Position numbers and translations under genes: made by a program. Shown here in pieces: positions 13,301 through 23,451 of a stretch of DNA of 64,000 bases. Below the pieces are notes generated by a model. That model was not told the DNA's origin. It made no database searches and saw only the letters and a list, made by a program, of their open reading frames with translations. Source of the stretch: Gnetum montanum (taxonomy: Eukaryota > Streptophyta > Gnetopsida > Gnetales > Gnetaceae); NCBI GenBank assembly GCA_015680685.1, contig MNCI01018936.1, positions 124,001 through 188,000 on the forward strand, read 5' to 3'. Numbering within the stretch: position 1 is the stretch's first letter; each line of letters begins with the position of its first letter.

Positions 13301-13767
13301 GCACAATATACAGTCCCATGTGGGTTTTGGAAGATTGTATGTACATGCATGATGATGAAAAGGGTGTTGCTCTTGTTATAACAAGAGAACTTCACCATGC
13401 TCTGAATCCTAGCTAAGGGACGAATGCTCCTAGGACCTAGTCTTGGGCCACCTACTTGATCACCAGTAGTCATGGGCTCATTGGACATAAATCATAGTAT
13501 GTCCTGATTTTTCCTAGCCAACAACATCTTGATGATGGTGCTTGTAGCCTCCACTACCAAGTGTGACCACATGATCACACTAAAGTGTTTTAGCAGGTAA
13601 GCCAATAATTCGAATGCCCTTGGCCGAAATGATACTACTTGATGGCCTAACTTCATGTTAGGCATAGGCATGTTGGGCATGGGCTTGCTAATGTAGGATA
13701 GGATGTCAATGAGCTCCACAACCACTAAAATAGAATTTAGTAGCACCCTACAACCACAAGACAACAA
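10350..13767 (-). pseudogene. Long antisense ORF of element A, function unknown
   Basis: Reading the minus strand, a coding-like frame can be traced from an ATG at 13767 (or an in-frame ATG at 13488) down to about 10350, roughly 1,050-1,130 codons, opposite in direction to gag and pol. Its stops are again mostly TAG. Segments that look protein-like include SFRPRAFELLAYLLKHFSV (about 13650), VLDLSDAFFIGNPNQEVY followed by a REKLEKWLG helix (about 12540-12620), a charged helical stretch with HELEEVVVSLITKSEDL (about 11000), and near the end TTVDEDKILVDIDLTHENMT. I cannot match it to a known family. Its length and helical character resemble the accessory ORFs of elements B and D, but I see no clear sequence identity with them. 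Other Tat elements are known to carry extra or antisense ORFs. Confidence 0.5.
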
Positions 13768-13924
13768 ATGAATGTAGTGTTAGTGCACAACATATTGCAT
13801 TTTGGCATAAAATATTAACCTACACTTAGCAAAAATTAGCAAATTTAGCCTAAAATGGCATAACTTAGAAACAAAAGCCTTAGGGTCCCCCATGGGACCC
13901 CATAGGCATAGAACGTCAATACAC

Positions 13925-13932
13925 ATTTTATA
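13925..13932 (-). promoter_or_regulatory. Candidate TATA box for antisense ORF of element A
   Basis: The minus strand reads TATAAAAT about 160 bases upstream of the ATG at 13767. The sequence is AT-rich, so chance occurrence is possible; the position is what makes it plausible. Confidence 0.35.
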
Positions 13933-14291
13933 TTCCTAGTGCTCATTGGGGTATAGCATTAACTTAGCATTAGCATTTTACTTTACATTTGTACCATTTG
14001 CACCAATAGGGTTGCATGTTCTAGCATCCATATGTTCAATTTGCAAAATTAGCCCTCTGGCATAGTTTTTGTGCATTTGGCATTTTTTTTCACATGAATC
14101 ATTCTTAACATTGGCATTTTTGCGCATGGCATTCTACACATTCAGAATGTTAGTTTTGCATTTAGCAAATTTTTTTCAAAATTTTCTAACTTTGGGTAGC
14201 ATAGCATGGGATTTAAGAAAAAATTCTAACTATCTACTACACTCCCTAGAGAGCATAGCCAAAAAATCATCATCAAATTTTCTAATTGTTA

Positions 14292-14315
14292 GCTATGCTC
14301 CCCAAGGAGCATAGC
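14292..14315. promoter_or_regulatory. LTR-type palindrome upstream of the antisense ORF
   Basis: Perfect inverted repeat with 10-base arms GCTATGCTCC and GGAGCATAGC around CCAA. The same arms, GCTATGCT/AGCATAGC, form an inverted repeat in the 5' LTR at 4627-4646. Degenerate copies lie close by at about 14246-14260, 14407-14426 and 15333-15390. Everything else in 13800-15900 looks non-coding; minus- and plus-strand frames at 14689-15254 are unsupported. Confidence 0.55.
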
Positions 14316-15939
14316 CCCAAAATGAATGAAAATTAACAAAAAAAGCATTTTTAACTATCAAGAGTGTAGCATCCCATCACATCTAAAAATAATTAATTGT
14401 TGGATATGCTCCTTGGGAAGCGTAGCCACCAACACCTACGCTTCCATGAAGACATTTCTTTCAACATGTCGTCCAATGCCATCATGCACTGATGACATGT
14501 GATGGGGTATACACCATGGCCGTAGCCTTGGCAATCTCCCTATCCCCATTCACTCTCTTGGCCACCACCCTTATGGCCACATCATTATCTCCTTTCTTGT
14601 CCCCGTTGCTTTCTTCCCATGTGTCTTTATGATGCCTAAATCTCCCTTTACCCTTGCCTTACATTTCCCCCACATCATCAAATAAATAATGATAGAACCC
14701 TATCCCTTGGCCATGGCTATCTTTTTAGCTATAACCCTTGTCCCAATATGTCATCATTGTCACCCATGTGCCAACATAAAAGGAAAAAAGGAACAAAGAG
14801 AACTTGGCCATGCATTCCCTAGCCATGGTCATTTTTTTCCCATTTTGTGTCCTCCATGTGGCATGGCCCCTAGTGAGGAAAATCCTAGTCCAGTGCCAAG
14901 GTAAAACCCTCATTTCTTTTTCCTCTCCCTCACCCCCATGCCCCGTGTCCCTCAAATGTGCCAAGTCCCTCATAGCCCATGCATTATCCCTTATCCCATT
15001 TTCCATAGATAATTAAAGTAAAGCATTAATACATTGATAAAGACCCAGAATCCATGCACACACCTTCTTTCCTTGGCCATCACTACTAAGATGAATAGGG
15101 CAATAGTAGTCCCTACCAAGGCAAGCCACCCCAAGATCCAAATCCCCAAGCTAAGCAAGAAAAGCCAGATTGCAAAGAAAAATGGTGCAAAAAAGAGGTA
15201 AGCATAGCAGGTGTACCTGGTGGTCAGTAACACTCTCCTCTCCTCCACCTGCACCCACAGTAATCATTCTAGGGCTTACCTTCCCTCTTCCACATTGGTA
15301 AGTCTAGGGTGTTGACAATCACTACAATGCATCATCTTGGTGCTATGCTCTAGCTGTCAATTCAAAGTGCACTATGCTCCATAACTTCTCATTCACACTT
15401 TGAAAAATGATCGTCTACACTTGATGAATTGCACATATATACCCTCCCAGGGTAATTAAATATGCCACCTTCCACACTAGCACTCCCAAACTTAGGCAAA
15501 TTTTCCTGAGTTTCGTGCGGAGCATAGAAAGAGGGGATGAGAAACATAAGAGGTGAGTGTAGTAGCCAAAGTTAGAAAAATTTCTAAATTTTTTTTGATA
15601 ATCCTAGACTTAGAAAATTTCTAAGATTTTCTTAGTTGCTTATCGAATTCCTAGCCCAAATGCACATTCCATATACTATCTACTTGTCTTGAATCAATGC
15701 TTCTTGTACAAATCGTTCTTTGCTAAGACCTTAAACTAGAAAATCATGGTCCATTGAAACATTAAACTAGCAATCCATGGCCTGCTGAGGCCCAAAACCA
15801 ACTCACACACTTGCTTTTCTAATGTCTACTCTTGTATGTTTCAGCTTTTATTCATTGCATTACTTTCCTCATGTTATGCATTCCAACTCTATTAAGATAG
15901 GTGTAGCTTGACATTCTTTCTAGTTGTTTTGTAAGATAT

Positions 15940-17250
15940 GTTGCAAGATTACAACATAAGCACATACAAGCATCTTCATTCATCCCTGGTCCTTATTGGG
16001 CCTCATGGTGATTTCATGCGATGCATCAATGCCCAATTCCTAGACCTTAAGCCCACAACCTATGTTGACTATGTAACATTCATTGAAGCACTACTAGATT
16101 AGCCTAACCATCTAGTTAGGGCTCTCGATCTAGAGGCAGGTGCCGTCACTAAGGATCCCTTCATCAAAGTCCCTATAGCAACACTCAACGGCGAGGTGAA
16201 GACATTAAAACTTACTTCCTTGTTAGAGCCTCAACATGCTCAAAGAATCGCAAAGACACTCAATGACGACATTAAGGCATTTTCATGGTCCTATGAGGAC
16301 ATGCTAAGCCTATATCCTTGCATAGTGTAGCACAATATCATCCTCAATCCTTGCATAAAACTAGTTAAACAAAAAGCCTATAAGGTTAGGGCTAACGTGG
16401 TGTTGATAGTCTACGATGAAATCACCAAGCTCTACAAGGTTGGTTTCATCTAGGTCGTTCACTATGCGGACTGGGTCTCCAACATTGTGGTTGTACCTTA
16501 GAAAAATGGAAGCATATGCATTTACATAGACTTCCATGACTTGAAAAAAGTGACTATTAAAGATAACTTCCTATTGCCTAGTATCAATCAATTGGTCAAT
16601 ACCATGGTTGGTCATGCCTTGTTGTCTTTCATGGATAGGTTCTCTAGTTACAACAAGATGTGAATCAATCTAGAGCACCAGCTCAATACTACCTTCATGA
16701 CCCCCTGAGATACATTTTGCTATACAATGATGCCTTTTAGACAAAAGAACGTAGAAGAAACCTACCAACACATCATGATGTATATCTTTAGTGACTACTT
16801 ATTAGACTTTCTCAATGACTATGTTGATGACATAACCATGAAGTCCAAAATGACACATAACCATGCAAACAACTTAGACCACACACTCAAACATTTCCTT
16901 AGACATGCCTGTAGGCTGAATTCTAAGAAGTGTGTCTTTGGCATCAAGAAGGGTCACATGCTAGGTTTTTTGGTATTAGAAATAGGCATATGCATAAACC
17001 CTAATAAGGTTTAGGCCATCATTAACTTAGCACTGCCAAGTAACCCTAAGGAGCTATGTGGGTTATAAGATAGACTACAATTCATACATCAATTTATCAC
17101 ACAGTTGATTAATAAGCTATAGCTAATGCAACATTTTCTTAAAAAGGGAGTCTAGTTTGAGTGGATAGCTTAATGCTAAGAGGAATTTAATAACCTCAAA
17201 TAGGAGCTAGCTCATCTTCCAACAGTTTACCCTTCATAAGGAGATAAACC
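15940..17250 (+). pseudogene. gypsy reverse transcriptase (element A)
   Basis: The polyprotein frame starts near 15940 and, through stops, gives the linker, then IVVVP-stop-KNGSICIYIDFHDL (about 16480-16540), LLSFMDRFSSYNKM (about 16620), TTFMTP, TFCYTMMPFRQKNVEETYQ (16715-16780) and the active-site block NDYVDDITMKSK (about 16815-16850). YVDD is the normal plant gypsy catalytic motif and is retained, but the fingers region and the GLKNA-type motif are altered and stops (mostly TAG) interrupt the frame. The enzyme would copy element RNA into DNA in the particle. Confidence 0.85.
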
Positions 17251-17620
17251 TTTTTACATCTACCTTGCAACTTTTGACATGTCCTTCACTTCTCTGCTTT
17301 ACCAAAAGTCAGACAATGGCTTTAAGGTCCCTATATATTACCTAAGCCATGTGTTGATGTCCCATGAAGCAAAATATAATGATCGGAAAAAGAATTGCCT
17401 CAACTTAGTCTTTGCACTTAAGAAGTGGAGGAATTATCTCTTTTGCAGCCGGGTAAACATCATCTACAAAAGTAATGTACTCCAGGAAATCACAACAAAT
17501 ATCTATGAAAGTAGTTAGATTGCATGGTGGAAAGAAATAACCACAGAATTTGACCTACACTACATAGCACAAGAATAAAAAAAAGGTCAAGAAATAGCTA
17601 CATAACTCACAACTTCACCA
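17236..17620 (+). pseudogene. gypsy RNase H, first domain (element A)
   Basis: The frame reads DKPFYIYLATFDMSFTSLLY, then PIYYLSHVLMSHEAKYNDRK and a region ending with a WW..ITTEFDLHYIAQE run. This is the common RT-linked RNase H of gypsy elements (pattern 'KPF.LYLA....VL.Q', 'YLSR.L...E.RY...EK'). The frame at 17279-17518 is the longest open piece. It degrades the RNA strand of the hybrid in an intact element. Confidence 0.75.
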
Positions 17621-17689
17621 ATAAATGATCAAGCAACTATAGATCCTAAATTCCTAGATGAGCATGTTAGCAATATAAGCCAAGTGCCT

Positions 17690-18060
17690 ACCAACTTTGA
17701 GGTAATTTTACACTTCAATGGTACTTCAACCTCTCAAAGGGATAGTGCTACTACCATAATTACATTTCCCTCTGGGGACATCTGACCCTTTACTTATCAT
17801 TTTACATTTTCTTGCACTAACAATGTAGTAGAGTATGAAGGTCTCCTTAGAGGTCTTATAGTAGCTTGTGACCTAGGAATCCAAACCTAGCAATTTAAGG
17901 TAATTCATAGTTAGTCATCAACCAAATTATAGAGGTTTTCTCTTGTAAAGCGTAACACTTACAACCTTATTGTGACTTGGTGAAGCATTTGCTATGATGG
18001 TTTACAACCACAAATATCCAACACACTCCCTGCAACGAGACCACCATTTCCAATGCATTA
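17690..18060 (+). pseudogene. Second RNase H domain (element A)
   Basis: After the first RNase H the frame reads FEVILHFNGTSTSQRDSATT, then ITFPSGD, then CTNNVVEYEGLLRGLIVACD (about 17815-17875) and DLGIQT. This matches the extra, archaeal-type RNase H of Tat elements (usual form 'LYFDGA...G.G....SP.G', 'TNN.AEYEA...GL..A.....'). The first catalytic aspartate (DGA) is changed to NGT. Its presence places element A in or near the Tat lineage. Confidence 0.7.
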
Positions 18061-18269
18061 GCCACATTAGCCATAAGCATTGCACCTAACATATTTCATG
18101 AATTGTTCGCCTCAGTAACAGATTGTACTAAACCTATCACGTAAGTAACTAACATTGCATCCATAGCCAAAATAAGCATAGCTCATGCACAAGAGTGGTA
18201 TGATGAAACCAAGTCATACCTTCAATAGGGTAAGCCTCCACAACACCTGACTACTACATAGAAGGATGC

Positions 18270-19430
18270 AATGTAAAAGTGGTTGGGGCAATATGTCATT
18301 GTGGGTGATGGCACGCTATGTCGTAGATCCTATGATGGCATATTTTTGACGTATGTTAGTAATAGTGAAGTGCAAACTATTGTTAATCATGTCCACAAGG
18401 GATTGTGTGGAGGAAATATAGCACCCAGGGCAATGCCATCAAAAATTAGATGCTTGGGCTACTATTGGCCTTATATGAAGCATGGTTAGGACATGCGATG
18501 TGTGTCAACGACATGGAAACTTAATGCATGTGCCATTTACTAAACTACACACCATGTAGATTTCATGGTCATTCCAATGTTGGGGGTTGGATATCATAGG
18601 GTCATCATGCCTAAGTCCTCCCTAGGACATAGCTTCATCATAACTGCCACTAAATATTTTACCAAGTGGGTTGAAGACATTTCCCTTAGGAGGAACACAT
18701 CACAACAAGCTTGCAAATTCATCCTTGACAATATAGTTACTTGATTTGGTCTAGCCATGACCATTGTCATGGACAATGGGCAACAATTTAGTAGTGTAGA
18801 AAACAAATCCTTCTATGAATATCTTGGCATTAACCATTCCTTCTCGTTTTCATACTACCTACAAGTGAATGGTTAGGTGGAGGCCACAAATAAAGTCATC
18901 GTCAACCTTCTGAAGAAGATGCCTAGCAGCAGCAAATGACAATGGCATGAGTATTTGGTCTACACACTATGGGCCTACCACACAACATGTAGAAAAACAA
19001 TAGGTAAGATGCCATATATCCTTGTGTATGGGTCTGAAGAAATTTTGCCTCTTGAATTGTAAGTCCCATCACTCTGTGTAATCTTCTTGAGCTTTATGGA
19101 TGAGGCCCAAAATAATGAGTTGAGAACTATTAACCTTGACTTTATAGAGGAGGAGTGCATGAAAATGCTTGATCACATCAAATGGTATTAAGAAAAGAAA
19201 TAGCAAAAGCACCACGATAATTAGCATCAACACCTGATTAGGAGAGGGGACCTAGTCCTCAAGGTTGTTTGTAAACCCATGGATAAATTCTCAGCCAACT
19301 AGGAAGGGCCTTTCTTGGTCAGCAAGGCCTCTAACAATGGAGCATTCAAGCTTGCTAATCTATATGGCCATGATTTTTCCAATCTAATAAACCATTCATA
19401 TCTAAATTCGTATTATGCCTAGTACATAGC
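18270..19430 (+). pseudogene. gypsy integrase (element A)
   Basis: The N-terminal zinc-binding region reads HKGLCGGN (His changed to Asn at the second position) with a later GYYWPYM run (18390-18480). The catalytic core follows: HSFIITATKYFTKWVE (about 18630), MDNGQQFSS (about 18772) with the second acidic residue, and a VNG-stop-VEATNKV block (about 18865-18900) with the glutamate. The C-terminal part includes GDLVLKVV and a run ANxEGPFLVSKA (about 19250-19330), where TGG has become TAG. At least one frameshift separates the first two domains. The product would insert the cDNA into the genome. Confidence 0.8.
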
Positions 19431-19464
19431 ATCGCATCAAGGACAAAGAAAGGTAAGCAAGGTA

Positions 19465-19880
19465 GGAGATAGTTCGCTATGACTATAAAATGGCATAGAT
19501 AGTATGCTATGACTATAAACTAGCACAAATAGTCCACCATAACTATAAACTAGCACAGATAGTCTACTATGACTATAAACTAGCACAAATGGTCCACTAT
19601 GATTATAAACTAAAACAGATCATCCTTAGGCTATGACTTTAAACTAGCATCCATAGACAGTCCACTATGACTTTAAACTGGCATCGACCATCCTTGCATC
19701 ATGATGTTAAAATAGCACACCATCCACCATTTGCTATGATGTTAAACTAGCACATAGTAGCCTACTATGACTATAAACTAGCACATCACAGTTTTCCAAG
19801 ATCTTAAATTGGATTCATGGTCTGCTAGGACCTTAAACTAGCACACCATGGTCTACCAAGACCTTAAACTAGGTTCACAA
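19465..19880 (+). repeat. Tandem-repeat array after integrase (element A)
   Basis: About thirteen degenerate copies of a 28-35-base unit built on CTATGACTATAAACTAGCACA followed by a variable 'gatagtcca' part. Towards the right end the unit drifts to ACCTTAAACTAGCACACCATGGTCTACC. Two lone units of the second type lie at 15715-15790, just before pol. Tandem repeats between pol and 3' LTR are typical of Tat elements. Confidence 0.75.
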
Positions 19881-20749
19881 TTTAGCATGCATAGCTCAAC
19901 ACACACATTTTTGTGGACAAGCGAGCATGAATACTTCTAATCCTCCATTATCTACCCACATCTTGATGGGCTAGGTGGGCTAGGACATTATAGTTCAAAA
20001 ATGAAGTTCATGTCATTAAGAAAAAGCCTCTGGAACATTTGCAACATCACTACCCTTGGCATTTTTCTAATCCTCCAGAAATGTCCTCAAGCATTTTGCT
20101 AACCTTCTAGAGCTACAACTACCATTGCTAATTGTATGATCCCTAGGCCACACCAATAGCATTGTCAACATTGGGTATTTCATTATTGGTTGGGGCTCTC
20201 ACCATCAGCACCACCCACTAGAGTCCCAATAGTATTGTGGCCTAGCCACAACACTACCATCCTCCAACCCTCATCATTACTTAGGGTATAACATACCCTA
20301 AGTAAAATCTAGCAAAGCTGTAATTTCGTGACTGGTCCAACCCTGAATTCGCAATGACCTTCTCATAGTCATTATGATGAGAGGCTAAAATGTCAGGGGT
20401 AAGTCATCTTGGTGCTATGGATGAAGGCTCTCTCATAAGCACTCCAACAAGAGGCCATCATTTCAATGACAAACCACCTTGGTGCCATGATCATAATCAT
20501 CCATGCTGACTCTGTATCTTGTAGCATGATACACCATTTGCATCTCATTCCTCCCTTGCTATCCCCAAGTCAATTCCCTACATCCATTACCTATAGCATG
20601 TCATGGCCATTAGCACTCTTGAGCCTGGTGAAGCACCATCTAGTTTGGAATTGACAAGCGATGTTGGTGTTATGTCGGCCATGGTGTTTTAGGGTTCTTT
20701 GTCGATGTCTCTTGGGCCACTCCTCCAAACATCAACAAAGAGGAACTAG
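19881..20749 (+). other. Untranslated tail of element A before 3' LTR
   Basis: No coding sequence seen. It ends with a purine-rich run, ACAAAGAGGAACTAG at about 20735-20749, directly before the TGAAAC start of the 3' LTR; this is the likely polypurine tract. Confidence 0.5.
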
Positions 20750-21183
20750 TGAAACACCACCAAATTTAGGCAACAACACTTTGATGGAAAATTTATCTAA
20801 GTGCCAACACAAGGCAAATTTTTTCTAAGTGTTTTTCCCATGATCTCAATGTTGGGGCTACACTTTAGAGCATAGCCAATGTAGCATGCAACACAACCAA
20901 ATTTGCAAAATTTTCTAAGTGTCAAATAGTAGCTATAGAAATTTTTCTAAGTGCCTTACTATGTTCACATCCCTCTTGATACACTCTCTGTTGGCATATT
21001 TTGGCCATTTCATGGAACAGTAAAAGTAGAGATACTGGCAAAAAGAAATTTGTAAAACACTTACATACTCAAGGAGGTCATAGCATAGAAGTAAAGAAGG
21101 ATAATTCAAATAATCTGCCTATAGAAATGAAATCCAAGCATGAGAAGAAGAGAAAGCTTTTCTATACAACCTTTTTAATTTAA

Positions 21184-21665
21184 GTGGAATATTTTGCATC
21201 GAACATGACTCCTGCTGGGGTGGAATCAAAAACCAATGTACAACGGAAGATTTCTTCAACTCCATATCTGAATGAAAGAATTATGTCATTGATGTCATGC
21301 AGATCCATCGCAGATCATCCATGGCATTATACCGAGATTGGACCTGGTGCTCCTTCCATTTTCAATGTTGTTGTTGAAATTGGAAAGGGAAGTAAAGTGA
21401 AGTACGAGTTGGACAAGAAAATAGGTTTAATCAAGGAGCCGGTACATCCAGGGTGCTTTCTTTGTGCTAGAGCCATTGGCTTGATGCCCATGATTGATTA
21501 GGGGGAGAAGGATGACAAGATTATTGTCATGTGCACTGATGATCCTGAATATCGTCATTACAAGGATATCAAGGAGCTCCCTCCACACCGTTTATAAGAG
21601 ATTTGAAGGTTCTTTGAAGATTACAAGAAAAATGAGAATAAAGAAGTTGTTGTGGATGAATTTCA
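21184..21665 (+). pseudogene. Fragment of soluble inorganic pyrophosphatase (captured)
   Basis: The frame reads [20 protein letters not shown], then [20 protein letters not shown] and [14 protein letters not shown], then jumps to [20 protein letters not shown] and continues through a TAG to [28 protein letters not shown] and RFFEDYKKNENKEVVVDEF. This is plant cytosolic inorganic pyrophosphatase, which splits PPi to phosphate. A block of about 35 residues between GLIK and EPV is missing; it normally holds YPHNYGFIPRT and the metal-binding DNDPMD signature, so the product could not be active. No introns are present and three stops interrupt the rest. The first 180 bases of X (frame at 21001-21183) look protein-like but I do not recognise them. 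Confidence 0.88.
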
Positions 21666-21824
21666 TGGTGGCCGAGGATTTTGTTGAGCTACCGTTGACA
21701 ATCTAATGGAGGTGAGCAAGCCAGAAGAATGCTACTCTACCAAGAGGTCCTGCAATACTGATTTTTGGCATTATCATCTCAGCCGTAGCTCATTCTTCGG
21801 TTCTTCATCTGTTTGCGAAAATGG

Positions 21825-22290
21825 CGAGCCAGAGCTTCATCTTAGGCACCTGGACGGTCAGTAACCCTTTAACATGCAACGTTTGCACATCGCCCTCAGA
21901 AATAGTGATGACGATGGAATGATGGAGGTATATCTCAATGAGACATGCGTCATGGCAGTGGTAATGATGCACGTGGTGCAGCACAATTGCGCCGCGGTGG
22001 CCGACGTGGCCGTCATCGTGGACCGAATCATGGAACGTGGCCCATGTGAGAGCCAAGCTCTAGACTCAGAGTCACTCTACATTTTCTCTAGAAAAGCCAT
22101 CTAGGTGCTCCAGCTTGACCTCACCATGCTTGATAATGGCGGCAACATCACCAATGCTGCGAACATCGTCGCGCTCGTTGCGATGCTGGCATTCTGGTAC
22201 CCCAAGTGGAGCATTGGCAGCCATGGCAGTGCAGAGCAGCAGTGTAGGAAAGCGAGCTAGAGGTCCAAATTATCTCCTCCACAGTGCTTA
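21825..22290 (+). pseudogene. Fragment of exosome subunit RRP45 (captured)
   Basis: The plus-strand frame reads LRHLDGQ-stop-PFNMQRLHI, SDDDGMMEVYLNETCVMAVV, then VDRIMERGPCESQALDSESL, and LDLTMLDNGGNITNAANIVA. These fit the RNase PH-like core of plant RRP45 (usual 'LDGR.PFD.R', 'G.VEV.LG.TRVM..V', 'DR.IRES.A.D.ESLC', 'LHILDNGGN..DAAN.AALAAL'). RRP45 is part of the ring of the RNA exosome. About 50 residues between the MAVV strand and VDR are absent, and the frame contains stops and ends before the rest of the domain. It follows the pyrophosphatase fragment in the same direction, after about 160 bases. Confidence 0.8.
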
Positions 22291-22414
22291 TGCCTATGCC
22301 TATGGTTGTGGGTGATAATATATAGAAAATTCGGCAGGAAAAAAATGCCTACAAATGTGGTAGAAAGCCCAAGGCTGTGACTCAGCAAAACTAGGGTTGT
22401 TCTTCTGCGGTCAT

Positions 22415-22660
22415 CTCTTTGCGTTCGTCGCCGTCTTCGCCTGCAGTGCTCTCAAGGATGAGGAAGATGTCTACTTTCTCTGTTGTAATGGTGGTGACCT
22501 TGTTATGTGTGATAATAGGTCTTGCCCCAAGGTGTGTCATGCCACCTGCGTTGGCCAAGACGACGACTTCTTCTAGTTGAACACTTGGATTGTGGTGCAG
22601 TATGATCATATTGAATATTGATGCCAAATATGTTGATGGTGAACATAAATCATCGCCAGC
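22415..22660 (+). pseudogene. Fragment of a NERD-like PHD-finger protein (captured)
   Basis: The plus-strand frame from about 22455 reads EEDVYFLCCNGGDLVMCDNR, SCPKVCHATCVGQDDDFF and, after a stop, a W..V run. It matches the PHD finger of plant proteins of the NERD / CCCH-zinc-finger 19/44 group (typical 'EDVCF.C.DGG.LV.CDRR.CPK.YHP.CV.RDE.FF'). The first Cys pair, the GGDLVMCD core and the CH..C ligands are visible; the second half is degenerate. The open frame on the opposite strand (22391-22627) is a shadow of this region. Between 22660 and 22980 there are protein-like stretches that I cannot identify and that may be a fourth fragment. Confidence 0.72.
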
Positions 22661-23443
22661 ACAAATAGAGAAACATGTGTGACCTATTGTGTATGAACAT
22701 CGCGCATCTGGAAATCATTTCCAGTGATAATGAAGATGGTTGCAGTAACTAAACACCACACAGCAACCTTACCAAAAACAGCAGCAGTGCTCGATGCCAA
22801 CGCATTCGTCATCACCATTACCAATCCATCAAGTGTGGTCATAGAGACACGAAGACACAACAAGACAGGTGCACAACTGAATCAGTGGAACCAGGAGATG
22901 TTTTAGTCGATGCTGATGAATCATGGTTATAGTTTATTTGGAAGAAACCGTCATCACCGAAGACAAATGCAAAACCCGAACTCATGGAATTAAAGTCACA
23001 AAATAAAATTTCAATTTCATATGGTTCGGTGGAAAAAAAATAATTTCAGCAATTTCTCACATGCAACAATGGTATGTAGCACTTATTAAAGACCTAGCAT
23101 TAATTTAATTATCCCAAGTGAATTCCTATGGCTTTATACATGGTGGGTAATTAAAATCCTAAATAAAAATAAAATGACAATTGTATGAATCTCTTATAGT
23201 ATGGAGATATTGGATTTATGTCTTTAAAAAAATATTATATAGGTTTTTGCTTATAAAAGAAATATTTGTAATATTTACACATGCCAATGTTAGCATGATT
23301 TTCTCCTAACTTCATGTATAAGCTATAAGTTCCTAACTTGTTAGGCAAGTAATTTCTCCTAACTTGTTGGGCAAGTTATAACTTCCTTTCTTGGGAGAGA
23401 AGTTACCTAAGATATTTTTTAATATCTAACTGCATTTGAACCC

Positions 23444-23451
23444 TATAAAAA
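23444..23451 (+). promoter_or_regulatory. TATA box inside element X
   Basis: ACCCTATAAAAAGGCTTCAAGG resembles the promoter and R start of Copia-type LTRs; a stretch with 'gattgcttgtaagatgacttgc' follows, as often found in R/U5. It lies downstream of all three gene fragments, about 1.18 kb before the right end of X. Confidence 0.45.

Noticed and set aside
7500-19430. TAG as a reassigned sense codon or read-through, given its frequency in the element A frames
   Set aside because: The host RING gene and other stops behave normally, TAA and TGA also occur, frameshifts are present, and CHG-methylation decay explains the bias.
22391-22627. 78-codon minus-strand frame in element X
   Set aside because: The opposite strand encodes a recognisable PHD finger; this is its shadow.
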